The notes beneath the pieces were generated by a model. The model ran no database searches, had not been told where the DNA came from, and saw only the letters and a program-made list of their open reading frames with translations. DNA of 50,864 nt from Candidatus Lambdaproteobacteria bacterium RIFOXYD2_FULL_56_26 (GTDB taxonomy: Bacteria > SAR324 > XYD2-FULL-50-16): the NCBI GenBank assembly GCA_001783715.1, contig MFNF01000008.1, positions 1-50,864 of the forward strand. Direction: 5' to 3'. Both the position numbers and the translations under genes were made by a program. Shown here piece by piece: positions 17,095 to 24,879 of the stretch (positions within the stretch are counted from its first letter, which is position 1; every line of letters begins with the position of its first letter).

Positions 17095-17112
17095 TTCCCT
17101 CCCGATCTCATG

Positions 17113-18297
17113 TCAACGAACCTGAATCGGCTGGCCGTCTTTGACCAACCCGGTGATTTCGGCCTCCAGCTTTTGGATCCCCTCCTTGACATCCAAAAAC
17201 AGGATTTGGAAGGGAATCGGCTGGCTCGGGTCCAGGGTGGGTCCTGGGTCGTTGGGCAAGAAGGCGGAATAGGCCTCCAGCTTGGGGCGGTTCCATTCCC
17301 CGATCCGCTCGGGCTTGAGGGAACGGCCCGCCAGGTTGGAGGCGGCGGCAATCACCTTGCCGTCCTTGTCGTACAGCCGCCCCGAGATTTGTACCTGGGC
17401 CAACTGTGCCTCCGGGGGATAAAAATTCTTTAAGGTCCCGGAGAGCACAAAAATGGCTCCCACCTGGGAATTTTTGACCCACTTGCCTTTGAGCGGTTCC
17501 TGGATGCTGACCAGGACCTCTTGTTTTGGCTGGAACTGGACCGGGAACTTGGCCAAGGTGGTTTCGGCCATAAAGTCGGGGTTTTCCATCAACCACCAAC
17601 CCCCGGCACCGGCGAGCAGCACCAACAACAAAAGGGCCACCAGCAAAAAACGCCCCTTGCCGGAGCCGGACTTGGCTTCCCCGGTCTTGCCCTTTTTGGA
17701 CTTGGAGGCAGCTTGGCCTTTTTGGGGAGTGGGGCCGTCACCCAGGAAAAGCCCCTTTTCCTCGTCGGTGATCAGGTCTTCCCCGGAAAGGTCGCCAAAG
17801 TCTCCCGGACCGTCCTCGTCCTCGTCTTCGGGAAGGTCCACCTCGTCGATCAGGTCGCTTTGGGCAAAGTCTTCATCGTCCGCTTCGATCCCGCCGGGTT
17901 CGGTCGGTTCTTCCTCTTCCAGGTCCCAGGAATCGGCATCCAACTCGCCCAGGTCCATTTCCATGTCCTCGGCCAAGGCGGAGTCGGGCAATTCGTCTTC
18001 CTCCAGGTCCAGATCCGGTTGCGGGGCAGACTTGGCAGCAGTGGCGCTGGGCTTTTTGACCTCAAACCGATTGCCACACTTTTTGCAAGTCACCACCAGT
18101 TTGCTGTCGGTAAACTTTGCCAAGGGAATGGCGTAGTGGGTGTCACAAGACCCGCAGGTGACCTCTACCGCTTTGGAAGGTTTGGAAATCGAAGTGGCCT
18201 TGGCACAATGGGGACAGCGGACGAAACCGGCACCTTTGGGCAAATGACTGGGGTCAACCTCAAACTGGGCGGAACAATGTTCGCACTTTATTTGCAT
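17113..18297 (-). CDS. Zinc-ribbon (MJ0042/DUF3426-type) single-pass membrane protein
   Basis: This is a 394-residue protein in four parts. At the N-terminus two zinc ribbons (CEHC...CPHC and CGSC...CKKC) lie within the first 75 residues. A long strongly acidic linker runs from about 85 to 200, followed by a Lys/Gly-rich stretch, one transmembrane helix (FLLVALLLLVLLAGAGGWW) and a C-terminal beta-rich domain with GAIFVLSGTLKNFYP and VQISGRLYD. This order matches MJ0042 zinc-finger plus DUF3426-like proteins of deltaproteobacterial type. The ATG at 18297 begins directly at MQIKCEHC. It is upstream of ktrBA on the same strand, but a role in potassium uptake is only inferred. Confidence 0.85.
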   Translation of the reverse strand: MQIKCEHCSAQFEVDPSHLPKGAGFVRCPHCAKATSISKPSKAVEVTCGSCDTHYAIPLAKFTDSKLVVTCKKCGNRFEVKKPSATAAKSAPQPDLDLEEDELPDSALAEDMEMDLGELDADSWDLEEEEPTEPGGIEADDEDFAQSDLIDEVDLPEDEDEDGPGDFGDLSGEDLITDEEKGLFLGDGPTPQKGQAASKSKKGKTGEAKSGSGKGRFLLVALLLLVLLAGAGGWWLMENPDFMAETTLAKFPVQFQPKQEVLVSIQEPLKGKWVKNSQVGAIFVLSGTLKNFYPPEAQLAQVQISGRLYDKDGKVIAAASNLAGRSLKPERIGEWNRPKLEAYSAFLPNDPGPTLDPSQPIPFQILFLDVKEGIQKLEAEITGLVKDGQPIQVR

Positions 18298-18646
18298 CTG
18301 GATTCCGTCTTCCCTGTGGTTCCCGTTGGATCGACCGGTTGGTATAAATATCTTGGTGCGGTTGGGCCATTTTATAACCGGCGGAACAACCGTCTTCCCC
18401 AAGGAATACTAAAGCATGCGGACAAAATCAATCCAGAAGCGTTCTTCTTTGCCCCAGTCCCAGAGAGAGGGGGGAGGAGGAAACCTTTGCAAAGGTCCTT
18501 TGGTTCCTGATACCTATAAGACAAAACAAGGTTTTTTAGCAAGTTTGTGGGGGCAAAAAGAAAAAGGCCCTTTTTGTGCATTGAGGGAGCCGAACGGTTT
18601 TTCCCAAGCTCACCCTCATTATTGAGACCTCTTTAGGAGAGGCGAC
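18298..18646. other. Divergent non-coding region with a 14-bp palindrome
   Basis: These 349 bases separate the divergent zinc-ribbon and secreted-protein operons and hold no convincing gene. ACCTTTGCAAAGGT at 18483-18496 is a perfect 14-base palindrome and could be an operator. AAAAAGG-C-CCTTTTT near 18560-18576 is a second symmetrical element. TTATAAAAT is present on the minus strand near 18370, but no well-spaced -35 partner was found for it. AGGAG lies just upstream of the ATG at 18647. Confidence 0.4.
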
Positions 18647-19591
18647 ATGGCAAGCGTCTTGAAATTAGCCCAACGTTGGTTTTTACCCCTCCTGGTTTTA
18701 GGTTTGCTGTTGCCGACCTTGGCCAAAGCGCAGGTAGCCAAATCCAGCATCATCAAATCCATCAGCTTGACCCCCCAGGGCGAAGATTATGTCCTCCAAA
18801 TCAGGGGCATCCTCAATCCGGCGGAACTCGAAAAGATCCGCATTCGCCAGAAGCCCAACAGCAACAAGCTGACTTTGGAACTGCCTTCGACCTTGGTGGA
18901 CCCGGAGCAAATGCCTTCGGACTTCATCACCTTTGGGGCGGAAGAACCGGTCGAAAACCTGAAGATGGTCCAAAACCTTTTGGAAATCTCCGAGACCGAT
19001 GCCGGGTTTAACCTGGATCTGGTCATCGAAGGCAAAAAGGCGCTCAAGCCCGAGGTGCAAAAACCGATCTCCGAAACCTTGGTTCGGATCCTCTTGCGGG
19101 ACTACGAAAAGGTGATGGCCGAGCTGCAAAACAAAAACGACGGTGCCGCCAAAAGCCGCCGCCGGCAAGAACGGTTCACCAAAGAACGGCTGAAGGAACT
19201 GGAAACCCAAAAACAACAGGCCGCCGAATCCGCCCAAAAAGAGGCGAGAGAGATCATCAAGCAATACCGCAAACCGACCTTGATGCAGATCTCCATCCTC
19301 AACGGCACCGGGTACCCCAAACGGGCCTACCAGCTGAGCGTTTTTCTGGGCAACTTGCAAAAAAGAACCGTTGAAGAGGCCATGGGCATGAAGTTGGACA
19401 TAGTCAACATCTCCAACAGCCCCAGTGAAAGGCCGATCGATACCACCATCTACTACCGGGAAAACTACCTGAAAACCGCCTTGTACCTCGCCAAGTTGAT
19501 GGACGGCGAGCAAAGAGTGGTCCCGATGATGGACCAAACCGAACGAGTAGGGGTGGATCTGGAGATCTACCTTGGCAAGGACTACAAGTAA
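18647..19591 (+). CDS. Secreted protein with AMIN-like N-terminus and LytR_C-like C-terminal domain
   Basis: This is a 314-residue exported protein. A signal peptide (LPLLVLGLLLPTLAKA, cleavage after AKA) is followed by a beta-rich segment with IKSISLTPQGEDYVLQIRG, which looks like an AMIN-type domain. A basic coiled-coil stretch covers about residues 155-205. The C-terminal domain begins MQISILNGTGYPKRAYQ and ends VGVDLEIYLGKDYK, the pattern of LytR_C modules, which occur on envelope and cell-wall-associated proteins. AGGAG precedes the ATG. It leads a three-gene run ending in cheZ. Confidence 0.78.
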   Translation: MASVLKLAQRWFLPLLVLGLLLPTLAKAQVAKSSIIKSISLTPQGEDYVLQIRGILNPAELEKIRIRQKPNSNKLTLELPSTLVDPEQMPSDFITFGAEEPVENLKMVQNLLEISETDAGFNLDLVIEGKKALKPEVQKPISETLVRILLRDYEKVMAELQNKNDGAAKSRRRQERFTKERLKELETQKQQAAESAQKEAREIIKQYRKPTLMQISILNGTGYPKRAYQLSVFLGNLQKRTVEEAMGMKLDIVNISNSPSERPIDTTIYYRENYLKTALYLAKLMDGEQRVVPMMDQTERVGVDLEIYLGKDYK

Positions 19592-19627
19592 AGATCGGGA
19601 ACAATCCCATTGACTCAAGGATCAGCG

Positions 19628-21121
19628 ATGAAACCCAACTTCTGGTTCCTCACCATTGCCCTCTTGGGCTTAAGCTTGAACCAAGCTTTTGCGATGCCCA
19701 AGTACACCGACAAAGAAAACGCCATGGCCCTGGCCAGAGTTCTGGACAAGGGTTCCTTCGGACGTTTTACCGTCGCTTCCACCTACGTGCAGAACGAGTC
19801 GCCCAAGGATTATTACGTTTCGGTGATCCTTTCGGACGGCAGTTCGCAAAAATGGTATGTTGACCAGATCTTCAACTGGTCTCGGGAAGACAAACTCCTG
19901 CTTTCGGAGAACCGAAGCCTGTTGTTTTTGGACCCCCGGGACACCCGGTTCGTGCTTTTGGACAAAAACGTCTTTCACCGCCAAGCCTTGCAGGCAAACG
20001 TTTACGTGAAGCTGTACGGCAACGGGGACACCTTGGAAGGCCAGAAGTTCCAGTACCAGATCAAGTCCTTCAACTTGATCAGTCCCAATGAAACCGCCTT
20101 CGGTCGGGACGAGACCGGCTCGCAGTACAGGTATATCGTTGATTTGATGAACGGTACCAGTGAACTTTTGACCTATGAAGATGCCTACCGGCTGCTCAAA
20201 AACAACTTCCTCCTGACCCTCAAGGACCTTGGGGACGACGTGTTGAGTCGGGCCTACCAGGTGACCAAGGTGGTCCCTACCCCCAAAGGGCCGGTGGAAG
20301 ACGGGGTGGCCCAGTTTGGCGTAGAAATCCAGTTTGACCAAAACATTGCCCTGAGCGGGGAGAACTTCCCGATCGAAATCTACGAACGCAAGCTGTACAA
20401 CCAAAGGACTAAGGAGTTTACCAAGGAATTTGTGATGGACATCACCATCCCCAACTCCGAGAAAACCAACCTGATCCGGCCGATCACCAGCCTCGAATTT
20501 TTGAACAACGTCGAAGTGGTCAAAAGCAGCAAATACCCCAAACGGACCTTCCTGCGGGCCAGCTTCAACCCCGACGTGATGGACATTCCGCCGGTAGTTT
20601 ACAAAAACTCGGACACCTCGGTGTACGTCAACTTCTTCGCCTTGATCGACCAGACCGTGATCAGCAGAGGGATGTTGCTTGAAGAAAAGGAACGTAAGGC
20701 GTTGGAACGGGAAACCTTCCGTACCATCCGGGTCAAAAAGGCCATCAAATCCGATTCCGACTACGGAAGGGCCTTCATTGCCGGTTTGGAAACCCAGAAA
20801 AACGCTTTGGCGATCAAAGACGAACAGGCTCGGATCGAGAAATTGCTTGAAGCCATTCGGCAGTTCGAGGAGTCCGCCCTTTACGCCGAATCGGACGCAC
20901 AGCTCTACAACGCCTTGACGAAACGGAACCAGCTAAGGGAGAATGTCATTACTCTTACGATGGAACTGATCGAAAGCCGACTCAAGCAACCGAACTTCGG
21001 GGGCTCTAGTCCCAAGACTTTGTTGGACCAACTGGAGAGAGCCGAATCGTTTACCGGAAACCCTGACGTGCTGAAGTCGATCGAGCAAGCTCGAGAGAAA
21101 CTGATCGCCGCTCAGGAATAA
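19628..21121 (+). CDS. Secreted protein of unknown function
   Basis: This is a 497-residue protein I do not recognise. A signal peptide spans NFWFLTIALLGLSLNQAFA, with cleavage after AFA. The mature N-terminal half is beta-rich and contains many aromatic-charged segments such as TLEGQKFQYQIKSFNL. The C-terminal third from about residue 350 is highly charged and helical (LLEEKERKALERETFRTIR, then long Glu/Lys/Gln runs), suggesting coiled coil. The ATG at 19628 follows AAGGA. It sits 36 bases after the LytR_C-type gene and 17 bases before cheZ. Confidence 0.75.
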   Translation: MKPNFWFLTIALLGLSLNQAFAMPKYTDKENAMALARVLDKGSFGRFTVASTYVQNESPKDYYVSVILSDGSSQKWYVDQIFNWSREDKLLLSENRSLLFLDPRDTRFVLLDKNVFHRQALQANVYVKLYGNGDTLEGQKFQYQIKSFNLISPNETAFGRDETGSQYRYIVDLMNGTSELLTYEDAYRLLKNNFLLTLKDLGDDVLSRAYQVTKVVPTPKGPVEDGVAQFGVEIQFDQNIALSGENFPIEIYERKLYNQRTKEFTKEFVMDITIPNSEKTNLIRPITSLEFLNNVEVVKSSKYPKRTFLRASFNPDVMDIPPVVYKNSDTSVYVNFFALIDQTVISRGMLLEEKERKALERETFRTIRVKKAIKSDSDYGRAFIAGLETQKNALAIKDEQARIEKLLEAIRQFEESALYAESDAQLYNALTKRNQLRENVITLTMELIESRLKQPNFGGSSPKTLLDQLERAESFTGNPDVLKSIEQAREKLIAAQE

Positions 21122-21138
21122 CAACCTGGAGGGCAGGC

Positions 21139-22365
21139 ATGTTTGTTGATGGCAACCACCGCTGCTCGATCAGCAAGGGCGAGTTTTTGGAAAACTTCGT
21201 CCAGCTGTATCGGGCAGTCAAGGACTACGAAGCTCTGCTCTCCGAGTTTGCCAAGCAAGATGGTCAGGAGACCAAAAGTCTCCAGACCATGTTGCAAGAC
21301 CGGGTCAATGGCATGCAGTTCGACGGGCTCAACGTCCGGGCCATGGAGATGATGGGGGCCTACCTCCGTTCCACCTTGGACCACTACAAGGGCGACAAGC
21401 TCAATTTTTTCCTTCCCGAAGAACCAAACGACGAATTTTTTAAGGCTGACGACTCCTATGTCGAGCTATCCTCGAAGATCGAAGAGGTCGAGGAGCAACT
21501 AGAGGAGATCCAGGCTCGGGTTTTTTACATCACCCGCCTCTTGCCCCCCCGGAACATCGAAAAGCTTCGGCTGATCCTCAAGGGCATCGCCAGCCTCTTT
21601 AAGTCCATTGTCCGCAAAGACTTCGATGACCTGGAAGTCAACCTCAACCACCTGCACCACCTGACCGCCAACCGGGAGAGTTTTTTCCTGATCAACGAGA
21701 TCGGAAAGATGGTCCGGGGCATCCACAACAGCCTCCAGGACTTCAGCGAAACCGTCCCTACCGACAAGCTTGATCCGGGCTTGATGGACGACATGCCCGA
21801 TGCGGTGGACAAGCTGAATCTGGTCATCCAACGGATGGAACAGGCGGCCAACTCCACCTTGGACCAAGCAGAAGCCTTGCTGGACTTCAACGCCGAAAAC
21901 AGCTCCAAGACCGAAGGGATGTTGGAAACCTGCGAACAGGTGGAAGAGAAGTTGGCGGCCCTACAGATCGAGAACCCCGCCCTGGCCGAATCCTTGGGAG
22001 AGGTGGCGGCTTTGATGCACAACGGCATCAAGGAAGAGCTGCTCAACCGGGCCAAGGTCTTCCAGGAAAGCGAAGCGATTTATTTTGAGATCATTGCCAA
22101 CCAATCCTACCAGGACTTGACCGGCCAAACGCTCAAAAAGATCATCAACTTCATCGAACAGTTGGAGATCAAGCTGCTGGACATCCTGCAAAAGTACTCC
22201 GGCAAGCCCAAGGCGGCAAAAAAAGCGGCCTCCGAAGATGCCGTCTCCCCGTTGACGGGCATCGAACGGGACGGGCTCTTGCTCGAAGGCCCCCAGGACA
22301 ACCACCCGACCGACATGACCAAACAGGCGGACATCGACAAGATGCTCGCCAATTTCGGTTTCTGA
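21139..22365 (+). CDS. cheZ: Long CheZ-type protein phosphatase
   Basis: CheZ dephosphorylates CheY-P and ends the flagellar or motility signal. This 408-residue protein carries the catalytic helix NQSYQDLTGQTLKKI with Asp326 and Gln330 in the positions of E. coli Asp143 and Gln147. The extreme C-terminus ADIDKMLANFGF matches the CheY-tethering helix after a flexible Pro/Gly-rich linker. The core is long helical coiled coil. The family norm is about 200-250 residues, so roughly 180 residues are added at the N-terminus. No che, fli or pil genes are nearby; the gene follows two secreted-protein genes. Confidence 0.88.
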   Translation: MFVDGNHRCSISKGEFLENFVQLYRAVKDYEALLSEFAKQDGQETKSLQTMLQDRVNGMQFDGLNVRAMEMMGAYLRSTLDHYKGDKLNFFLPEEPNDEFFKADDSYVELSSKIEEVEEQLEEIQARVFYITRLLPPRNIEKLRLILKGIASLFKSIVRKDFDDLEVNLNHLHHLTANRESFFLINEIGKMVRGIHNSLQDFSETVPTDKLDPGLMDDMPDAVDKLNLVIQRMEQAANSTLDQAEALLDFNAENSSKTEGMLETCEQVEEKLAALQIENPALAESLGEVAALMHNGIKEELLNRAKVFQESEAIYFEIIANQSYQDLTGQTLKKIINFIEQLEIKLLDILQKYSGKPKAAKKAASEDAVSPLTGIERDGLLLEGPQDNHPTDMTKQADIDKMLANFGF

Positions 22366-22675
22366 CTCGCCCCGCTCCCCTGGAGGCACCTTGGGTGCTC
22401 CTGGAGGTTTCGTTTGGCTTAAAAACCCCCGTATTGTCTGACCCTTTGACGGTTCCGGTTAAAAGTGGGTGATCTACCCCGCCGCCAAGCGGCTGCGGGG
22501 CAACCATACCGAAATATGACAGGCTCGGATTAACTGCAAAGTGCCTTGGTCCAACAAGCTGGAGACCAAGTTTTGTTTTGGTCCGGCGGAGTATGGACTT
22601 GGCTACAAAACTCTCGGTTTGTTAACGAACCGGTGGAGCGAACGGGGGACTAGGTACAGTTCAGGAGAAGACAAA
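22366..22675. other. Non-coding region with two hairpins between cheZ and the arr-like gene
   Basis: These 310 bases hold no supported gene. An imperfect stem GGAGGCACC/GGTGCTCC with one bulge lies at about 22381-22401 and may end the cheZ transcript. A strong nested stem at 22477-22500 has CCCC and GGGG outer arms and GCCGC-CAA-GCGGC inside, but no T-tract. TTGACG at 22446-22451 is a possible -35 without a good -10. AGGAG at 22663-22667 is the ribosome-binding site of the next gene. Confidence 0.4.
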
Positions 22676-23398
22676 TTGAGCAAAGACTTGGGGGGTAAAA
22701 ACGACGATTCCAAGAAGCGGTTCTACCACGGGACCAGGGCTGAACTGAAGCCTGGAGACCAGATCTTGCCCAGCTTTCCCAGGAGCGGCGGCGTGGGGAA
22801 CGAGACCAAGACTCGGGTTTACCTGTCCCCAAATCTAGATGAAGCGGTTTGGGATGCCGAGCTCTCAGAGGGTGCAGGTCCCAGCAGGGTCTATCAGGTG
22901 GAAGTGACCGGTCCGGTGGGGAATGTCTCCGACTTTCCGGGCGAGCAGTCTCCAGGCCATCCCTCCATGTCCTGCTTTTCCTGCCAGCCGCTGCGAGTGG
23001 TTGGCGAAGTCACCGAGTGGCTTTTTTATCACGGAACAAAAGCCGACCTGAAGCCTGGGGAGTTGATTACGCCGGGGCAAACCCCAAACTTCGGCCAGAA
23101 GGTCAGGACCTCAATCCATGTCTATCTGACCCGTACCTTGGATGCTGCCATTTGGGGGGCGGAACTGGCCGCCGGTGAAGGTCGAGGCAGAGTTTATACC
23201 GTGCAACCGATTGGCCCGATTGAAGAGGACCCCAACCTTACGGACAAAAAATTTCGAGGGAATCCAACAAAATCTTTCCGGTCCCGTGAACCTCTGAAGG
23301 TTACCGGCGAGGTCACCCATTGGAAGGGGCACAACCAAGAAACAATCAAAGCCATGAAGGATGGGTTTCGACTTGGCCTCGAACCGATAGACGATTGA
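22676..23398 (+). CDS. Tandem-domain rifampin ADP-ribosyltransferase (Arr)-like protein
   Basis: Arr enzymes inactivate rifamycins by NAD-dependent ADP-ribosylation. This 240-residue protein contains two complete Arr-like domains, about residues 16-115 and 117-219, each starting FYHGT. Domain 2 has the canonical set: His119, Tyr150 in VYLT, Asp185 in EEDPNLTD, and GAELAAGEGRGRVY. Domain 1 keeps His18 and Tyr49, but Val84 replaces the catalytic Asp and the EEDPNLTD segment is lost, so it is probably not catalytic. Single-domain Arr is about 140 residues. The TTG at 22676 is chosen because AGGAG lies eight bases upstream; the frame is open to a GTG at 22541. Confidence 0.85.
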   Translation: MSKDLGGKNDDSKKRFYHGTRAELKPGDQILPSFPRSGGVGNETKTRVYLSPNLDEAVWDAELSEGAGPSRVYQVEVTGPVGNVSDFPGEQSPGHPSMSCFSCQPLRVVGEVTEWLFYHGTKADLKPGELITPGQTPNFGQKVRTSIHVYLTRTLDAAIWGAELAAGEGRGRVYTVQPIGPIEEDPNLTDKKFRGNPTKSFRSREPLKVTGEVTHWKGHNQETIKAMKDGFRLGLEPIDD

Positions 23399-23581
23399 AC
23401 GACCTCACAACAAGCGGCCAGGGCCTCTCTGATCCCCTGCCAAGTCGCATTTAGAGGAGTTTAGGCCGATATTCTTCAGGCCAGTTCAGCGCTCCGACTT
23501 TAGGCGGATGATCCAACCGACAGGTGGCTGCAGGGCAGCAAGATCGGTAGCATTAAATACCCTGATCGATATTAGAGCCCT

Positions 23582-24169
23582 CTAGGGCTGCTTCAGCGTT
23601 TCCCCATGAGGCCAGAAACATTGGACTGCGGTTTTGCTGTGCGGCAAAAGGCAGTTCAGGCCGTCTTCGTACCGAACTTGATAAAACTCCGGTCCCTTGC
23701 CTTCGGACTTGATCCGTCCGACCGAAACGATGTTGGGCACCGTCTCGCTGCCCTTACGGCCAAAGTTGCAGGAAAGCCCGGTCTTGGCGGCGGTCAGCAC
23801 ACATTCGACCGAACCGGAAAAAACCAACCGGTACAACCCCGGTCCGGGGAGGGTGGTTTGTTCAAACTGCTTGGCCACCAAATTTCCCGGCTTTTCCAGG
23901 TTGCTTTGTGTGCCCGAGCAGGACATGGACTGCTTGTTTTTGGTCACCAGACACAACCGGCCATCGGCAAGCTTTACCTGATAAAGCTCCATTGGGTCTC
24001 TACCTTCCACCTTCACCGCCACCAAACCCACCTCATTGGCCGGTTCTGCCGCCGCTTCCATTTGGAGGACCTGGGGTTTCTGGTTTTTGCCGAACACCCC
24101 CAGTTCGGTGCCGCCGTTGGTGGCAAACAGGCCCCCCACGAAGGCGGCCATCCAAAGCACATAGATCAC
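23582..24169 (-). CDS. Secreted protein with three exact 50-residue Cys repeats
   Basis: This is a 195-residue protein not recognised from any family. A hydrophobic N-terminus (VLWMAAFVGGLFA) suggests a signal peptide or anchor. The rest holds three copies of a 23-residue motif starting at residues 62, 112 and 162, exactly 50 apart. Each begins with an aromatic pair (LYQV, LYRL, FYQV) and has Cys-x10-Cys: 73/84, 123/134, 173/184. The six Cys could form one disulfide per module. The GTG start has no clear ribosome-binding site, so the N-terminus is uncertain. It is convergent with the Arr-like gene. Confidence 0.68.
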   Translation of the reverse strand: MIYVLWMAAFVGGLFATNGGTELGVFGKNQKPQVLQMEAAAEPANEVGLVAVKVEGRDPMELYQVKLADGRLCLVTKNKQSMSCSGTQSNLEKPGNLVAKQFEQTTLPGPGLYRLVFSGSVECVLTAAKTGLSCNFGRKGSETVPNIVSVGRIKSEGKGPEFYQVRYEDGLNCLLPHSKTAVQCFWPHGETLKQP

Positions 24170-24276
24170 GTTTTACCGCTGAAAAAAAGGTTACCAGGCT
24201 ACGCCCAACCCCAGGGGGAGAGCCAATGAAAGATTTTTCATCCTTTGCGGGACAGCCAACCCCAAGGGCGGTGGAG

Positions 24277-24846
24277 CTATTCCAAAACCTGGATCAAGGT
24301 GAAGGCTCCCCTCAGGTCACCTTCCTTGTAGCCTCTCGCCAAGTCGTTGGGGTACAGGGCCTTGATCTTGTCTTCCACCTCCGGGGCAATCACCGCTCCG
24401 TGGCAAGCGAGGCACCTGGGCTTGGTTCCGATGGCTTTGAGGTACCGGAAGGTTTTTTTGCCCCCTTGGGTGATAAATTCCCCTTTCTCCAGTTCCTCCA
24501 GAGCGACCCCCGAGGCCTTCTGGCGCTCAAACTCCTCCATCATCGCCCGTTCCCAGGGGTCCGGCTGGTTTTTGGGGTTTCTGAGTTTGAGGCTGGTCCG
24601 GCCCAAGGTCACGCCCTGTTTGGAGGCTGCTTCGGTCACCTTGCCGGCATTGAGGTTGCAGGTCCCGATTGCCGCCACCGGCCCGCCTTGGGACATGGCG
24701 GCCCACATTTGCACCTGTAGGTCGTCGGAAAGCCCTTGGAAGAGGGTCCGGGACTGAAGGATCTTCTGGTCCAGCTCTTGGGCAAAAAGCGGTGCCGAAC
24801 CAACCAATAACGCCAACAACAGAAGGGGAACAAAGGGTTTGACCAT
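24277..24846 (-). CDS. Periplasmic DUF3365 (Tll0287-like) c-type haem protein
   Basis: This is a 189-residue exported protein. A signal peptide (FVPLLLLALLVGSAPLFA) is followed by the DUF3365 pattern AIGTCNLNAGKVTEAAS, then LGRTSLKLRNPKNQPDPWE and YLKAIGTKPRCLACHG. The single haem-attachment motif Cys145-x-x-Cys148-His149 implies covalent haem in the periplasm, as in Tll0287-like redox sensor domains. It lies 33 bases after the MMPL exporter gene on the same strand, so it may be the last gene of that operon. The ATG at 24846 is chosen because it starts at the signal peptide. Confidence 0.85.
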   Translation of the reverse strand: MVKPFVPLLLLALLVGSAPLFAQELDQKILQSRTLFQGLSDDLQVQMWAAMSQGGPVAAIGTCNLNAGKVTEAASKQGVTLGRTSLKLRNPKNQPDPWERAMMEEFERQKASGVALEELEKGEFITQGGKKTFRYLKAIGTKPRCLACHGAVIAPEVEDKIKALYPNDLARGYKEGDLRGAFTLIQVLE

Positions 24847-24879
24847 CTTGGACTCAGGGCTGAGGTTGCTGCCCAAAGT

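Noticed and set aside
16135-17433. 432-codon plus-strand open frame opposite ktrB
   Set aside because: It is antisense to a well-supported ktrB, and the product is Gln/Pro/Lys-rich with no domain.
18416-18625. 69-codon frame upstream of the secreted-protein operon
   Set aside because: It has no ribosome-binding site and covers the palindromes; more likely regulatory DNA.
22541-22675. Longer start (GTG 22541) for the tandem Arr gene
   Set aside because: No ribosome-binding site lies before it and the added residues match no Arr sequence; the TTG at 22676 has AGGAG at proper spacing.
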